From positions 19,962,587 to 20,026,586 of the forward strand of contig NC_071333.1 of assembly GCF_010183535.1 (NCBI RefSeq): DNA of 64,000 bases. Reading direction: 5' to 3'. The position numbers and the translations under genes are program-made. This DNA is from Caenorhabditis remanei (lineage: Eukaryota > Nematoda > Chromadorea > Rhabditida > Rhabditidae). Below are positions 10,626-21,829 of this stretch, one piece after another. Under the pieces are notes generated by a model. The model was not told the DNA's origin and ran no database searches. It worked only from the letters and a program-made list of their open reading frames with translations. Position 1 is the stretch's first letter, and each line of letters starts with the position of its first letter.

Positions 10626-12514
10626 TCATGCCACCTGTTCTGTTATGTTTTTGTCCAACTCGTTCATATTCATAAACCAAAAATTAATCAGCTCTTCGTG
10701 AAACCCATTTTCCATTTTTGGTTGAATTCCAAGTTCTGTATCAATTTCCAGCGCCAAGAAGTTCATTCTAGCTGGGTCTAGTTTTTCCCACACTAAAAAT
10801 CAAAAAATTTGGAGAACAATGAAATCAAGAAGACACTAACTTGGTGATGGTTCTCCAAATTTTGTGAAGTTGACAAGCAATTCTGAATAAAATGAATCCA
10901 GAATATCCATATCCGTAGTATGGGTTTTTTCCCTTTGAATTCCAATAAAATATTGCATATCGGATACATGCATACTGTAAGGTTTTTGTCTAGTTTCGAA
11001 TAAATATACTTCTCCGCCTGCATTAACAAGAGCTTTTGAATATGTTGCGGCTGCTACAAAGACTGCCGAAGAATCAGTGTTGACAAGATATTTTGCTGGA
11101 ATTTATATAAATTGCAGAGAAAAAAATAGTGGTCAACATACTCCGGTTGTTAAATTGGTTATGGTAGGTCATCATTACTTCCATTGGATTTTCAAAGTCT
11201 AAAAAAGATCCTTGCACTCGGAAGTCAGGATGTGGAAAGTGTTCGAGTTCATGTTCCGTCACTCCACACAGCATTTTCCTGTTTCTCTGGAAGAAATGTT
11301 ATGAATTTGTAATCAGCTTCAAAAAAACCAACAGGAGCATTCTTCTTCACATTTGCTAGATTTTCATTCAATTTCATCAATGGAGGTGCTCGAAGAAGGC
11401 TTTTGAACAAATGGTGTTCATCACTCTCTATCATTTGCTGTGCTCGTAAAATGTCAAGAGCATTTACCTTCCGCATACAATCCACTATCTTCTGAAAGTT
11501 TTCTGAAAAGCACTAAAACAAAACAATTATTATTTAAAAATTCAATAACTTACATTCACTCTCTTTGCAATCTCAATTGAGTTTGATTCTTTGTATTCTT
11601 GAAATCCATACATTTCAAATCCACTGAGCACAATGCATTTTTGAAATAACTTTTGCTCTGGATCTGCATAATCAGAGAATCCAAGTGCATTTACCAATTG
11701 TCCTCCTGAAGAATGTCCCATAAGTGTCACATCTTCTGGATTCCCACCAAAATTAGATATGTCGCCATGCACATAATGTAGAGATTGGATAACATCTGAA
11801 AACTACAATTTAAATAAATAATTTTTAACACGATTAGTTTTTACCATAAACCAACAAATTAGTTGGTAAACCTCCTTTTTCTCCAAGATAAAATTGCCCG
11901 AAAACTCCCAACCGATAAGCAGGTATTACAAAGACAATGCCGTTTTCTACATATCGTTCAAAAATGAACTTGTCCGGAAACATTGTGGCCGAGTCCAAGT
12001 TAAATGAGCCACCATGAATATATACAATTACAGGACATTTTTTAGTCTGTAATTAAAATATGAAACACCTGTTAACCTAACAATAATTGATTCACCAGAC
12101 AGTCCTCGCTAGTAAAAATATTCATGTACAGGCAATCTTCGTCAATAAACTTCTGTGGTGTTGAACTAAATGATGAGTTACTCAAACATGCAGCACTGAA
12201 AAATTTGTACTTACGGAATCAATGACATAAAACTCATACCTGTATTTTGTTGCGTCCAGTATACCACCCCATGGATCCGGTTTCTCTGGAAGAGCAAACC
12301 TCAAGTCACCAAGTGGAGGTTTAACAAACGGAACACTCTGTGATTAGTACCATAACATAAGATTTTTCGACAAAATTATTACCTTGAAACTATACTTGGT
12401 ATTATTCTTATTTGTATAGTCAGCACTTCCTCGTAGTTTTCCATAACTTGTGGTAACAGTTTTAAAACTGTGTGAATCAACAAAAAATAATGTAAGAAAA
12501 AAAGTTAGCCGCAT
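10626..12514 (-). CDS. Type-B carboxylesterase, secreted
   Basis: Eight exons on the minus strand: 12514-12383, 12337-12240, 12195-12096, 12046-11845, 11795-11554, 11512-11142, 11095-10841 and 10792-10626. The product is about 505-520 residues, normal for alpha/beta-hydrolase carboxylesterases. The N-terminus is a signal peptide ([16 protein letters not shown]). Family marks appear in order: EDCLYMNIF, the oxyanion-hole HGGSF, the nucleophile elbow GHSSGG (catalytic serine near residue 206), an acidic GVTEHE, and a late catalytic histidine in MHVSDMQYF. It should hydrolyse ester substrates in a secretory or extracellular compartment; the substrate is unknown. One oddity: the sixth exon needs a one-base frame change near 11280-11300 between FITFLPE and MLCGVTEHE. 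Either a real frameshift or a weak-donor 46-bp intron explains it. The nucleophile elbow is GHSSG rather than the common GESAG. Confidence 0.85.
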
Positions 12515-12529
12515 AAAACGTTATATGGT

Positions 12530-13800
12530 AGTATAACAAATTGATAACATGACTGCGAGCACTCTAATGGATTGTGTTTGTTTACATTAAATATATATTT
12601 TACGTTTCGTTTCCTTAATCAAAGTGACCATACAAGAACATTGCTGATAAAATTTTCGTTTTGTGTGTTTGAGGTTTATGGATACACTTTGATGAAATAC
12701 TATAATTAATCAGCCAGTTTCAAAGATTCAAAGTACAGACAACCTACAAAAACAGGAATAAAAAAATAAAGATGCTTATAGGAACAAACATGTCATACGA
12801 TCACTCTCGTTTGACTCATAGGTAGTTTAGAAAATTTTGAATACAATGGTAACCAAATTTTTTACCCTTTTCTGCTCCGGAGCTCAAAAACAAGCTTGAA
12901 ACATTTTGCACTCTTCCCACTTCCTTCCGGACTTTGATTTTTTCCCTCGACGTTCTGTTTTTTGTGAATGTATGCTTCGATTTTGAAAAACAGTGTCATC
13001 ATTACAATACCGTCCAAACGATTGTAAACTTTGTGTAAAACAGTGAACATTTTGAGCTGTTGTTTTAAAATGACCATAACTTTCAAGGGAGTGTCAGTAC
13101 AAAAAAATTGTCAACTACAAAAATGGAGTTCTAGCTTTGTCCTGTATAATCCATTAAAAATCTATTTGATGAGAACATCAGTATTACCATGACACTCTCT
13201 CAAAGTCAACCAATTTCAACTGAAAAAGCCTAAGTTTACTTTTTCCTTTTGGACGGTACTGTATGTGTCAAAAATGAATTTTTCATACTTTTTTAGTTTA
13301 TAATGACCCTCTAGATTGCAGTCTATTAATAATCAGTTCTTTCCAGCCAAAATACTAACTGCCTTTTCAACATAGAAATTGGACATTGAATAGTTACTTT
13401 TCTGACAAAAATTTCTCAAAACGCTGTAGAGGGTCTGTACAGACTACAAAAACTTTGCGGGGCAGGAAAAGGCCAAAGATATTGTTACCATCACATTCAG
13501 ACTGGTCGAAACTACCTATGTGTAAATTTTCAGCAATCTCTGAAACATTTGTCGAAAGTGGTTCTAAAGGGAGTGTTAGGCACTCATAACCTTCCTCCTC
13601 ATTCAGTGCGCGTCATTTCTCTTCTAGGTGGTCCGCAGTGTGGCGTACTATTGGGTGTTTGCACACTATTTGGATTTCCTTAGCCCGCCTGAACCCTTCA
13701 AACCGTCGTATTGTTTTTTTTCCTTTTTTCTTCTTTTCAGAGTTTGCTTTGTTGTTTTTCGCCTTTCATGTTTCATAATACTAGGTATAAGATATACTTT
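12530..13800. other. Intergenic with a dispersed-repeat copy
   Basis: No gene is supported. Sequence at 13080-13160 belongs to a dispersed repeat family found also near 29700, 36950, 43200-43480 and 61850. Its core, in one orientation, reads CCATTTTTGTAGTTGACAAC. The ORF at 12862-13086 (-) overlaps this repeat neighbourhood and is probably not a gene. A T-rich stretch and an acceptor-like TTTTTTTGTAG at 13797-13807 belong to the gene that follows. Confidence 0.5.
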
Positions 13801-13820
13801 TTTGTAGGTAAACGGCTGAA

Positions 13821-15226
13821 ATGGACTCTCTATTCAATATTGGCGAAAAATGCATCTGCATTCACAATAGTATACGGTACAACGCGACTATCTCGAGTAT
13901 CAATACGAAAGGTATCACTCACTTTTATAAAGTTCATTTCGCCGGGTTCAACAAGAGAACCAACATAGCTGTTGAAGTTGGCAAAGAGAATGGTATCCTC
14001 GAAAAAGGGACAATCGATAACACCAACGACTGCGGAGCTAGCTCACAAGACCCAGTTGCGAGACAGGATTCAAAAACTCGCAAGAGAAATGCTGACACGT
14101 TGAAGAATGAGAATGCGACAATTACGAATAATGAACAAGTTTATGCAGGAACGATGGCTACTACGGGAAGCAAGGAATCTGCGTTATCTGTTGAAAACAA
14201 TAAGCAGATGACAATGATCGATACGAATTGTGGAGAGTCAATTGCAAAGAAAATTAGAGTTGAGGAAGGAAGAGAAAATCAAGGGGAAACTTACGATCGT
14301 TCTCTCGTTTCAGCGGTTTCATCGGATTTGCCGGATTCCCTGAACTTATTCCTCCCACTATCGCTAATTGAAATCTACACTAAAGATTATGACATGCTGA
14401 ACGAGAAGCGAGGAGTTTGTGTCCAGTCTAAATCTTCTATCTACGATAAAAAATACGATGTAAGATAAAACAACCTAAATGATTACTTTTAATTTAACAA
14501 TTTTTTAGTTGATTGAAAGTATCGATCATGTGTTGAATATGACAGTGTGCGACTTGAAAAATAAGAAGAGCGAATGTGATATGAAAGCAATCAAGTCTCA
14601 TTACAACAATTTAAAGGATTTCATCAAAGAATTCTTTGAATATTTTGAGGTCATTGCTTGGTACGTACTCACATGGTGAATAAAAAAAACAAAACATTCT
14701 TTCAGGAGAGTCCTTTTGAACAAAGAAGAGCTTGAGTTTTGCCATCAGAAACTTCTGGAATTTTGCACTGAGAACCGTGTCAAGAAACCGGAATTCATTA
14801 ATACCATCGATTACGAATATTACGGAAACCAGGGATTTCGAGTGGCGAGCCACTTTAATATGATTATACTTGTGCGTATGCTTGTTATATTTCCGTATGT
14901 ACAGAAGGATTTTCCATTCTCCGGACGTTCTAAAAAAGTAAGTGTTGTCTAAAACTGCAATGTTTCATTGAAAATTTGGTTTTCAGATATACAAGAGCGG
15001 AATGCTCCGACTCATCCAATCCTTAGATCTCGCCGCACATTCTGTCCAGATGTGGGCTTCGTATGCTCCTGCAAAAACTTCTGAAAATCCCAGCTGGATC
15101 CCTGAAAAGTACGTGCAAGGTGCCGAGGAGCTGAAGGATTTGGAGATATTTGAGAAGAACAGGCTGTGGAAAGATGAGAATGGACAGCCGATCGACATTC
15201 AAACTCTGTCCGTTTTTACCTCCTAG
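13821..15226 (+). CDS. Chromo-barrel/MRG-domain protein, diverged paralogue
   Basis: Four exons: 13821-14459, 14509-14660, 14706-14937 and 14987-15226, giving 420 residues. A TTTTTTTGTAG site 13 nt before the ATG could accept a spliced leader. Residues 1-65 form a chromo-barrel domain (FNIGEKCICIH..., then KVHFAGFNKR, ending EKGTIDN). A polar lysine-rich linker follows. The remainder (about 175-420) fits an MRG domain, with LIESIDHVL, RVLLNKEELEFC and a histidine/leucine-rich last helix region. MRG15/MRG-1 proteins read H3K36 methylation and sit in chromatin complexes. Here the domain's tryptophan is replaced (GFNKR instead of GWNKK in the neighbour), so methyl-lysine binding may be weakened. 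Exon 2 has the same length (152 nt) and phase as in the paralogue at 15703-17390, with which it is tail to tail. Confidence 0.85.
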
Positions 15227-15702
15227 TCTCTTTTTCGTCCGATGTATTCTGTCAAATACCGGTCTTTTGTTCCATTTTTCTCTAAAACTACAGTCTGCTT
15301 GATATATATTCCTACTTTTGCTGTTTTTTAATCATTGTAGATAATCTTTATTTGAATTCGGAACCATTTTGCCCGTATAACCAGATTTGACTAGTTTAGT
15401 AATCTAGTTGAAAGTTTATGTCTCTTTCCCACCATAATCAACGCTGATTTTTCACCTAATTTTTTGTTTGTAATATGAGTAATTGTATCACATTTCAAAA
15501 ATATTGATATTTTTAGTTTTCGTAGCTCATTGAAATGTGTATTTCAGAATTTGAGCTTTATGTGAATTTAGATATAGAGCCAAAATAAATAACAAAATCT
15601 CCAGTCAAAATAAAGAATTTTAAAATAAATGAACAACGAAACTACTAACAAAGCACAAGTATCCAGACCCAGAAAATATAGTTACGTAATTTGAGCTATG
15701 AA
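15227..15702. other. Shared 3' intergenic region of two convergent MRG genes
   Basis: 476 bp separate the two stop codons. The stretch is AT-rich and carries AATAAA-like signals for the plus gene (around 15582 and 15610) and TTTATT-type sequence usable by the minus gene (around 15347). No other feature is seen. The 3' UTRs of the two genes probably lie close together or overlap. Confidence 0.55.
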
Positions 15703-17390
15703 TTAAAGCGCATGGTGGTCGACACCTCCTAGGTTCTCCATAATCCTAGTTTTCTGGAACTCTTCGATGTCCGGCAGTTTGTATTGCCGACACTTTTCGA
15801 AGTACCCAGGTTTGTTATTCCGGAATGGTGGCTCAGTATCCAAATAGTCTCCACCTCCGACATAAAACTTGTTCAAGTTCAATTCCAAAAATATAAGAAA
15901 ATCGCTTGCTGTATTCTCGAGTTCCTGCAAATTTTAAAATTGGTTTCAATTATATTTTCTCTATCTGACTTACTTTTGTGTTGTACCTATACGGTAAGAC
16001 ATTTTGAATGTCCGAGAAAACCGTAAGCAATCGGAGAAAGTGAATCACCCCGTAGTGGTCGGAATACTTGAATCCCACCCGATCCAATTGGGCGTAATCA
16101 ACGTGAGGCAAATCCATATCCATTGCGAATTTGTGGTGGATTTTGTAGTCTTCAATTTCTTCTTTTCCATACAGCAAATGAAATCTGTAAAATAAAGAAA
16201 ATAGTTGAGATTCAAATCATTTTTCGGCTGAAAATCGAAAATTTATATTAAATTTTTTTCGAAGCTCACAAATAATATATCGGCGGTAAATTAATATGCC
16301 GTTTACGATAAAGAAAAGGTCAAAATAGACCCGCCTATCGTGTTATCAAAAAAAGGTGGTATGCTGAAATAAGAACTCTACAGTATCCCTAAGATCCAAA
16401 AAAAAACCGTAAACCAATACCGAAAACAGAAAAGTTCCCTGTGTTTATTATCTGTGATAAAACCCATTTATTACAGTTTTATAGGTACACCAACGGTAGA
16501 AATCGTCATTTTCCCACGTTTGATATTCCACTATTTGCTTCTCTCTCACTCTTTCTCTCGTTTTTCCTCCCACAAGCGAACAGGAAAAGAAAGACAAACG
16601 TAAATACGTTTTTTGTGAACGATTTTTTGAATAGCTTCCCATATATGACACTTACGGGATGGCATGACCAAAGTATTGCATTAGTCTTTCCATTCGGTAC
16701 TTTGTAAGCGAATGACGCGATTCCACCAATTCCACGTCAGCAGCAGTAGAAGAGGGATTCGTCTCTTCAGTCTCCTTCTTGACCTTCAGTCGGAGGTATT
16801 CGAAATACTGAAAAATAAACATATGAAACAAAACTACCGAAAAAACAACAAACCTGTTTCAAAACACGAGTCATCGGTACTTTGGCGGGAGCTGGACAAT
16901 AGTAACCTGCCCGGAGCCATTTCACATCGTTGGTGACGATTTTTCCAAGTTGTGGTGGGAACATGATGCCTTGGTAGGGAGCTGGTGAAGGAGTTACGTC
17001 GGTTGGGAGTGGGAATGACGCAACTTCCTTCACTTGTGGGGTAATGACCTTCGCTTTGACGTTTGGATCCGATTTTTTGACTGGGCTAGGGATATTTGTC
17101 ACCGGCGACCTCCGTTTGATAGTTTTATTCTCCTCGGTTTTTGGTGTGGCAGGTTCTGGTTTTTCTTGCACAATCTCTCCTTTCAGATAATTGTCAAGGG
17201 TTCCTTTAAACATTCTTCCTTCTTCTTGACCAACTGCGACGATATCATCAAACTTTTTGTTCCATCCCACATAATGGACTTTGTAGTGGTCCACTCCATT
17301 AAATTTCACGATTCTGGAGACGATTGCCAAATATGGAGCACCGTCGTATAGCATTACGAAGTTCTCTCCAACGGCAAACTGGGCGCTCAT
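15703..17390 (-). CDS. Chromo-barrel/MRG-domain protein (MRG15/MRG-1 type)
   Basis: Four exons on the minus strand: 17390-16854, 16807-16656, 16184-15974 and 15924-15703, giving 373 residues. A TTTTGCAG site 19 nt before the ATG suits trans-splicing. Residues 1-70 are a chromo barrel (FAVGENFVMLYDG..., YKVHYVGWNKKFDD, then GTLDNYL) that keeps the aromatic Y and W of the methyl-lysine pocket. A proline/lysine-rich linker leads to an MRG domain from about 165, with PMTRVLKQYFEYL, FHLLYGKEEIEDY, YGVIHFLRLLTVF and NTASDFLIFLELNL in the usual order. The expected role is a nuclear chromatin reader. A longer frame opens upstream at 17486, but the acceptor and the domain start favour 17390. The third intron-side gap (16655-16185) is unusually long, 471 bp. 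Confidence 0.9.
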
Positions 17391-17741
17391 CTTTAGTACG
17401 GAAATCAACCTGCAAAATGCCAAAGTGTAAGAAATATAAAGATAAAAGGGTGAATCAATAAAATCCTTCAAACAAAGATTGGGCACCAGCGACCACGACT
17501 ATTGAGTGCAAGAATGGCGAATATATGCATATGCCACGACCAGCTGCCGACCGCAGGAGTAGATAGCGCACAGTATTGAGAGGGTCACAAAACAATTATT
17601 TTTTCTTCCGAAACTATGACAAATGGTTTTATTGAATGAAATAAACAGCTATTGAGAAATTGAAAACACCTAGGGATATTTCTTCGTTGTTTCTTTTAGA
17701 TCTTCAAAAATCAATAGTTGGCGGTGACGACTCGCATAAAT
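17391..17741. other. Short intergenic gap
   Basis: About 350 bp between the MRG gene start and the end of the chimeric gene, both on the minus strand. I see the 5' leader and acceptor of the MRG gene and an AATAAA-like sequence (read on the minus strand near 17620-17640) that could end the chimeric gene. The close head-to-tail spacing does not by itself show an operon. Confidence 0.4.
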
Positions 17742-20396
17742 TCAGGCAACAACATCGGCGGATGCTAGGAGCTCTTTCACGGCATCTGCGTCAGAAAGTG
17801 GTTTGGCAACTGGTGCGGAGTCGTGATCACGTCCTCCGTTGTTTTCTTGTGGCGTTACTTTGCGTAAAAGCTTGATGGTTGGGTCTCCGCGGACCTCGAA
17901 CTTGGAAGAAACTTTTTCGTGGACGGTGGCATCGAACTTGATCTCGGATCCTTCGTCGCTTGGCTGAGTGCCGGCCTTAGCGTATTCTGTAGCAAGGGAT
18001 TTGCAGTGGGCGCACGGGAACTCGACAGGAATGGATTCTTTTCCGTTGATCACTTTATCGACGTTGTCCTGTAAATATATCAATTGATTATTAAGAATAT
18101 TTTGAAATATTTTGAAACGTTTAGTTTTTTGGGATTTTAGACATCCCAAAAGTATCACTGCAATCAATGTGTGCCCTGAAATATTAATTGAAAACAGAAA
18201 CATACCTTATGTAAATCGCTTATAACCTCCTGAAGGTCCACCTTCTTTTCTTGTAGGTATTCAATAGACTCCTTCAACTCGTCGATTTCTCCATGAAGCT
18301 TTTCTTCAACCCCCAAAATCTCCAGACGTTCTTTATTCAATTTCTCGCAAATTGCCTTAATTCCCTTCGGATCTTCACACTTCGCACGGAGACCGAAAAT
18401 AGTGTTCAGCATCATCTTATTCTGAATTTTTAGGTCCCGGCTCTCTTGAGTCGCCTCAAATCGTTTGACATTAACCTCTTTTAATGTTTTGTTATATTCC
18501 GCGACTTCTTCCTTCAGGAACTTGATTTCAGGCTTAAGAGTACAGTTGATTTCGCGAGTGAGTTTAATGATCGTCTCGGTTTTTTTAGCCAGTTGGAATT
18601 CGAGCGTGTTATCCTTGCCGTTATCGATGGAATCCAGGTGCAAAATCTGCTCTAACTCCTTGATTCTCTCATCCTTGAGATTCATTTGATACTTTATGTC
18701 CTCCAAACTACGCTCTGCTTTCTTTGCCTTCATCTCCAATTTCGCATAGTCTTCTGGTTTGGGCTTCAACTCTAACTCTCTGTTTTTGACTTCAAGATTC
18801 GCTATTTTCTTTTCCAATCGTTGTGTCCGATTGGATGAGATGTTTTCTAGTTGAGCGTAGTTCTTCTCCATCGACTCTAATTGAGCACTTTTCACAGATT
18901 CTGACTCTATCAGCGTTTTCAGTGTTTTACCCATTTCGAGCATTTCAAGAAATAAACCGTCGGCTCTCAATTTGCCGATCTCTTCATCTTTTGCCTTCTC
19001 TTTCTCCACACCTTCCTTTAATTGTGATTTCAGACTTTGATTCTCCTTGGTTAAATCAAGTATCAGCTTGCACATAACCTCATTTTCCACTGGGGTCGGT
19101 TTGAAAGATGCAGTGTAACTTTTATCAAAGTTCTTGTCTGGTTCTCCTAGTTTACACTCATCACTGGGAAACGGAGTCGATTGGATAATAGAGGAAGCCT
19201 GAATGCGTCTGAAAAGTATTAATGTTTTGTTTGAGTCAAAAATATGCATAGTTGTCAAGGCCCCGAAAATTGGCGCCAAATTCAAAAATTCATTTTTTTT
19301 TTCGAATTTTTGAATTTTTTTTTGCGAAAAAGTCAAATTTTCGACTATCACTCAGAATTAGAAGAAATTCTGAAAAAGCATCAAAAATGGTTACATTTTT
19401 GATGAAAAATTGAAAAAATTTCAAAAAAAAATTTGGGAAAAAAAGGATCCTTTTTTGAAGCCGGGCCTTAAAAATTTCCTACCGAGCCTTGGCGACTATG
19501 AAAATATGTGTATGCTCTACTCAGACTTACTGGTTAGAAGGAGAAGACTTTGGAACCTTTTGCAACGGGCGTTGGAAGGTCGGACTGACACTGATCTTTC
19601 TTTTTCGTAAGTCAGTCGTTCTGAAAAAATGAATCTTTAAAATAAGAACTTTTGTATTTTTCAAAAACCAACCTGTTATCCAACAGCTTCACATCTCCAG
19701 ACCGCTTCGCATCTTTTGTCACATCTTCAGAAATAAGTGACGGGTAACTTTTTTCGTATCGGTGCGCATTAAACCAACCGAGGACCTGTAAAATAAATTG
19801 GATTTATTTAGATTGAATTTAGTGAAAAATACATGTTATTATTTGTTACAATCCTGAATTCTAAACATGTGGGAAAGCCGTGCCCTCCTTCAGAATATTC
19901 TATCATGTTTTCTAATCAGCTTTCAGTCTAAATTTAGCATTCTCTCACCAAAAACACTTACCTCGTCGGCACAAAGATCAATGTTATTCGCGATGGCTGT
20001 TGCTTCATCCAAGGTTGGATGAGGGTTTTTCACGAACGCTTCTTCCAACGTTTCAACTTGTAGCTCCGATAGATAATTAAAGAAATTTGGCTCCGTCGTG
20101 TCAAAGTAATCAGCAGGTTCGTCAACTAGATCTGCGATCCTTGACTCTTCCTCGGCCTCATCCAAGAGTGATTTCCATTTGGCGACGTCTGCAGCAGTAG
20201 AATTGGAGTATACAAATCGCACTATTGGGAACTTTGAGGTTGATTTGATTGTGTTGTCGGCGATCGCATTCTTGATAACATTCACAAGTCGTTCATCTTG
20301 TTCCGGCGTTTGTTTCATTCCACTACCATCCAAAATATACCAGAAGTTGACGCAGGCTTGGAGACTGTCAGAAAGTTGGTCAGCAGCAGACTTCAT
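17742..20396 (-). CDS. Chimeric homeodomain-like / coiled-coil / truncated PDI protein
   Basis: Five exons on the minus strand join in phase: 20396-19962, 19785-19673, 19620-19531, 19208-18206 and 18068-17742, giving 655 residues. A TTTTTCAG site 20 nt before the ATG suits trans-splicing. Residues about 105-160 fit a homeodomain: [10 protein letters not shown], then [18 protein letters not shown] and VLGWFNAHR. The invariant Asn of the recognition helix is displaced (WFNA instead of WFxN). Residues about 215-547 are a long charged coiled coil. The last exon (548-655) is a shortened copy of a PDI thioredoxin-like domain: [12 protein letters not shown] in place of the usual EFYAPWCGHCK, then [22 protein letters not shown] and [15 protein letters not shown], with several internal deletions. 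The protein lacks a signal peptide, so a PDI role in the ER is unlikely. Exon 3 is homologous to exon 2 of the gene at 36251. Confidence 0.75.
19247..19500. mobile_element. hAT-like MITE in an intron of the chimeric gene
   Basis: Terminal inverted repeats start CATAGTTGTCAAGG on the left and CATAGTCGCCAAGG when the right end is read on the other strand. The 254-bp element is flanked by an exact 8-bp direct duplication AAAATATG (19239-19246 and 19501-19508). The interior is A/T-rich with GCGCC and CCGGGCC patches near the ends and no coding potential. An 8-bp duplication is the hallmark of hAT transposition. It lies wholly within the intron between 19531 and 19208 and should be removed by splicing. 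Confidence 0.85.
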
Positions 20397-20416
20397 CTTT
20401 GGATGGATGTGGAGGA

Positions 20417-20640
20417 GCTGAAAAACATTTTTGATATAACAAGTACGCAGAATAGAGAAAATTTAGTAACATTTATTAAACAGGAAGACTTAATAAAATT
20501 TAGATAAAAGGGGGACTGGTTGGGGGACATGAGAGAAAGAGTAAACGTGAAAAACATTGATTGGAGGTCTTTCCACACCAACAACTGCATACTCTTATGA
20601 GGACGCACGGCCCCGGACGATGCGCAAGCAACAATACTGA
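20417..20640 (-). promoter_or_regulatory. 5' region shared with the gene at 36251
   Basis: The sequence upstream of the chimeric gene aligns with 36265-36500, upstream of the acidic-repeat gene. Shared tracts in order include GATATAACAAGTA/GATTTAACAAGTA, AATAGAGAAAATTTAGTAACA against AATAGAAAAAAGTTTAGTAACA, AGGAAGACT, and TTGGAGGTCT. Conservation spans the presumed leader and promoter, so the two genes inherited the same control region even though most of their coding sequence differs. Confidence 0.65.
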
Positions 20641-21820
20641 CGCATTTCTCGTGCAATTTTTCGCCAATGTTTTTCAAACTGCAGGTCTTAAATATAATAA
20701 AAATTTCAAACATCAGAAACTCGGAATTCGTAAGTTGTCATCACTCAAAATCTAGATAAGAGGCAATAAAATTGTTTTTGTACTCGTACTAACATTCTGG
20801 AAGTAGAAAAATCAAAACAGTGAAATTTTGTTGTTCGAAATTTAATGTTGAAAATTAATTTTTTTAAATGTACATTTAAGCGAATTTAGAACATTTAGTA
20901 TGCTTTTCAGCTATCTAAAAATGTTATTGTCTTGTTTAAAGTGGTACATATCAGTATCAATTTTTTCCTCAAATTCTGTTGAACGTTTCGCGTCAAGAGG
21001 ATTTAGAAATAGAAAAAGTTTACTTGAAATATGTTTATTGTAAGACTAAAAAAGGATAAAAGGGAGAAACTATAAACTCCCGAAGCCAAAGAGAAAGTGG
21101 GGCCTAAAATGGGTACCGAGTCGCTGCCGGTGACAAAACGCTGATCGACAATGTAAAAAAGGAAATTTAGATGACATTCGGCTGAAGCGGTCATTCTAAT
21201 AAGTTTTACTATTATGGGACTAAATTATAACGAGTTTAGTAAGGAAAATTAACATAAAATCCATAGGAAAAAAAGGGGAAAAAGTGAGCAGTCTCCTCGC
21301 TCGTCGCCCACACAGCGGGTCTCGCAGCGACCGATGAAGAGAACCGCCCGCCACTGGAGAGACGCAGGCAGTAGAGTGTAGATTTACGGAGAACAAGACC
21401 AAGACGTGACGGTGAAGCGAAGGGAGGGCCAAACGAGTGAATCTGAAAGGGAGAAATTAAATTGTTATAACTGATTGTCTTCACAATATGAACATTTCAT
21501 TGTATTTTACGTGTCCTTTGACTCGTCAGATTATTTTAGAGTGTATTATAATCTTTGTTCACATCAAGAGTGCTAGTTCAACTTGTGGAAACGATAGTTT
21601 CCACAACAGGGTAGGTGTTTTTTCAGTTTGTTTCAGGTCCCTGTGTATTTCAACCTAAAAGTATAACTCTTCTTCTAATCAACGTAGTCATGCCAGACGT
21701 AGTTGTTTGAATTTTTTTGGATAATTGACAATATTTCGTTGTCTAAGACCAACCGTAGTATGTATTTTCCAAAATATTACAATTGCTTGCTTTTTCAGAT
21801 TAAAGGTTATTAAAATTAAC
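20641..21820. other. Intergenic with a small GC-rich island
   Basis: Mostly AT-rich. From about 21285 to 21430 there is a GC-rich stretch with GGGTCTCGCAGCGACC and GAGACGCAG (reverse complement CTGCGTCTC, a motif I recall as common in Caenorhabditis promoters). The frames open through it (21220-21484, minus) have no domain. It may be a promoter whose gene I could not identify. Confidence 0.35.
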
Positions 21821-21829
21821 ACAGCATCC

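Noticed and set aside
18164..18205. Extension of the coiled-coil exon past 18206
   Set aside because: The frame runs on into the intron; GTATGT donor at 18205 and in-phase PDI exon at 18068 fit better.
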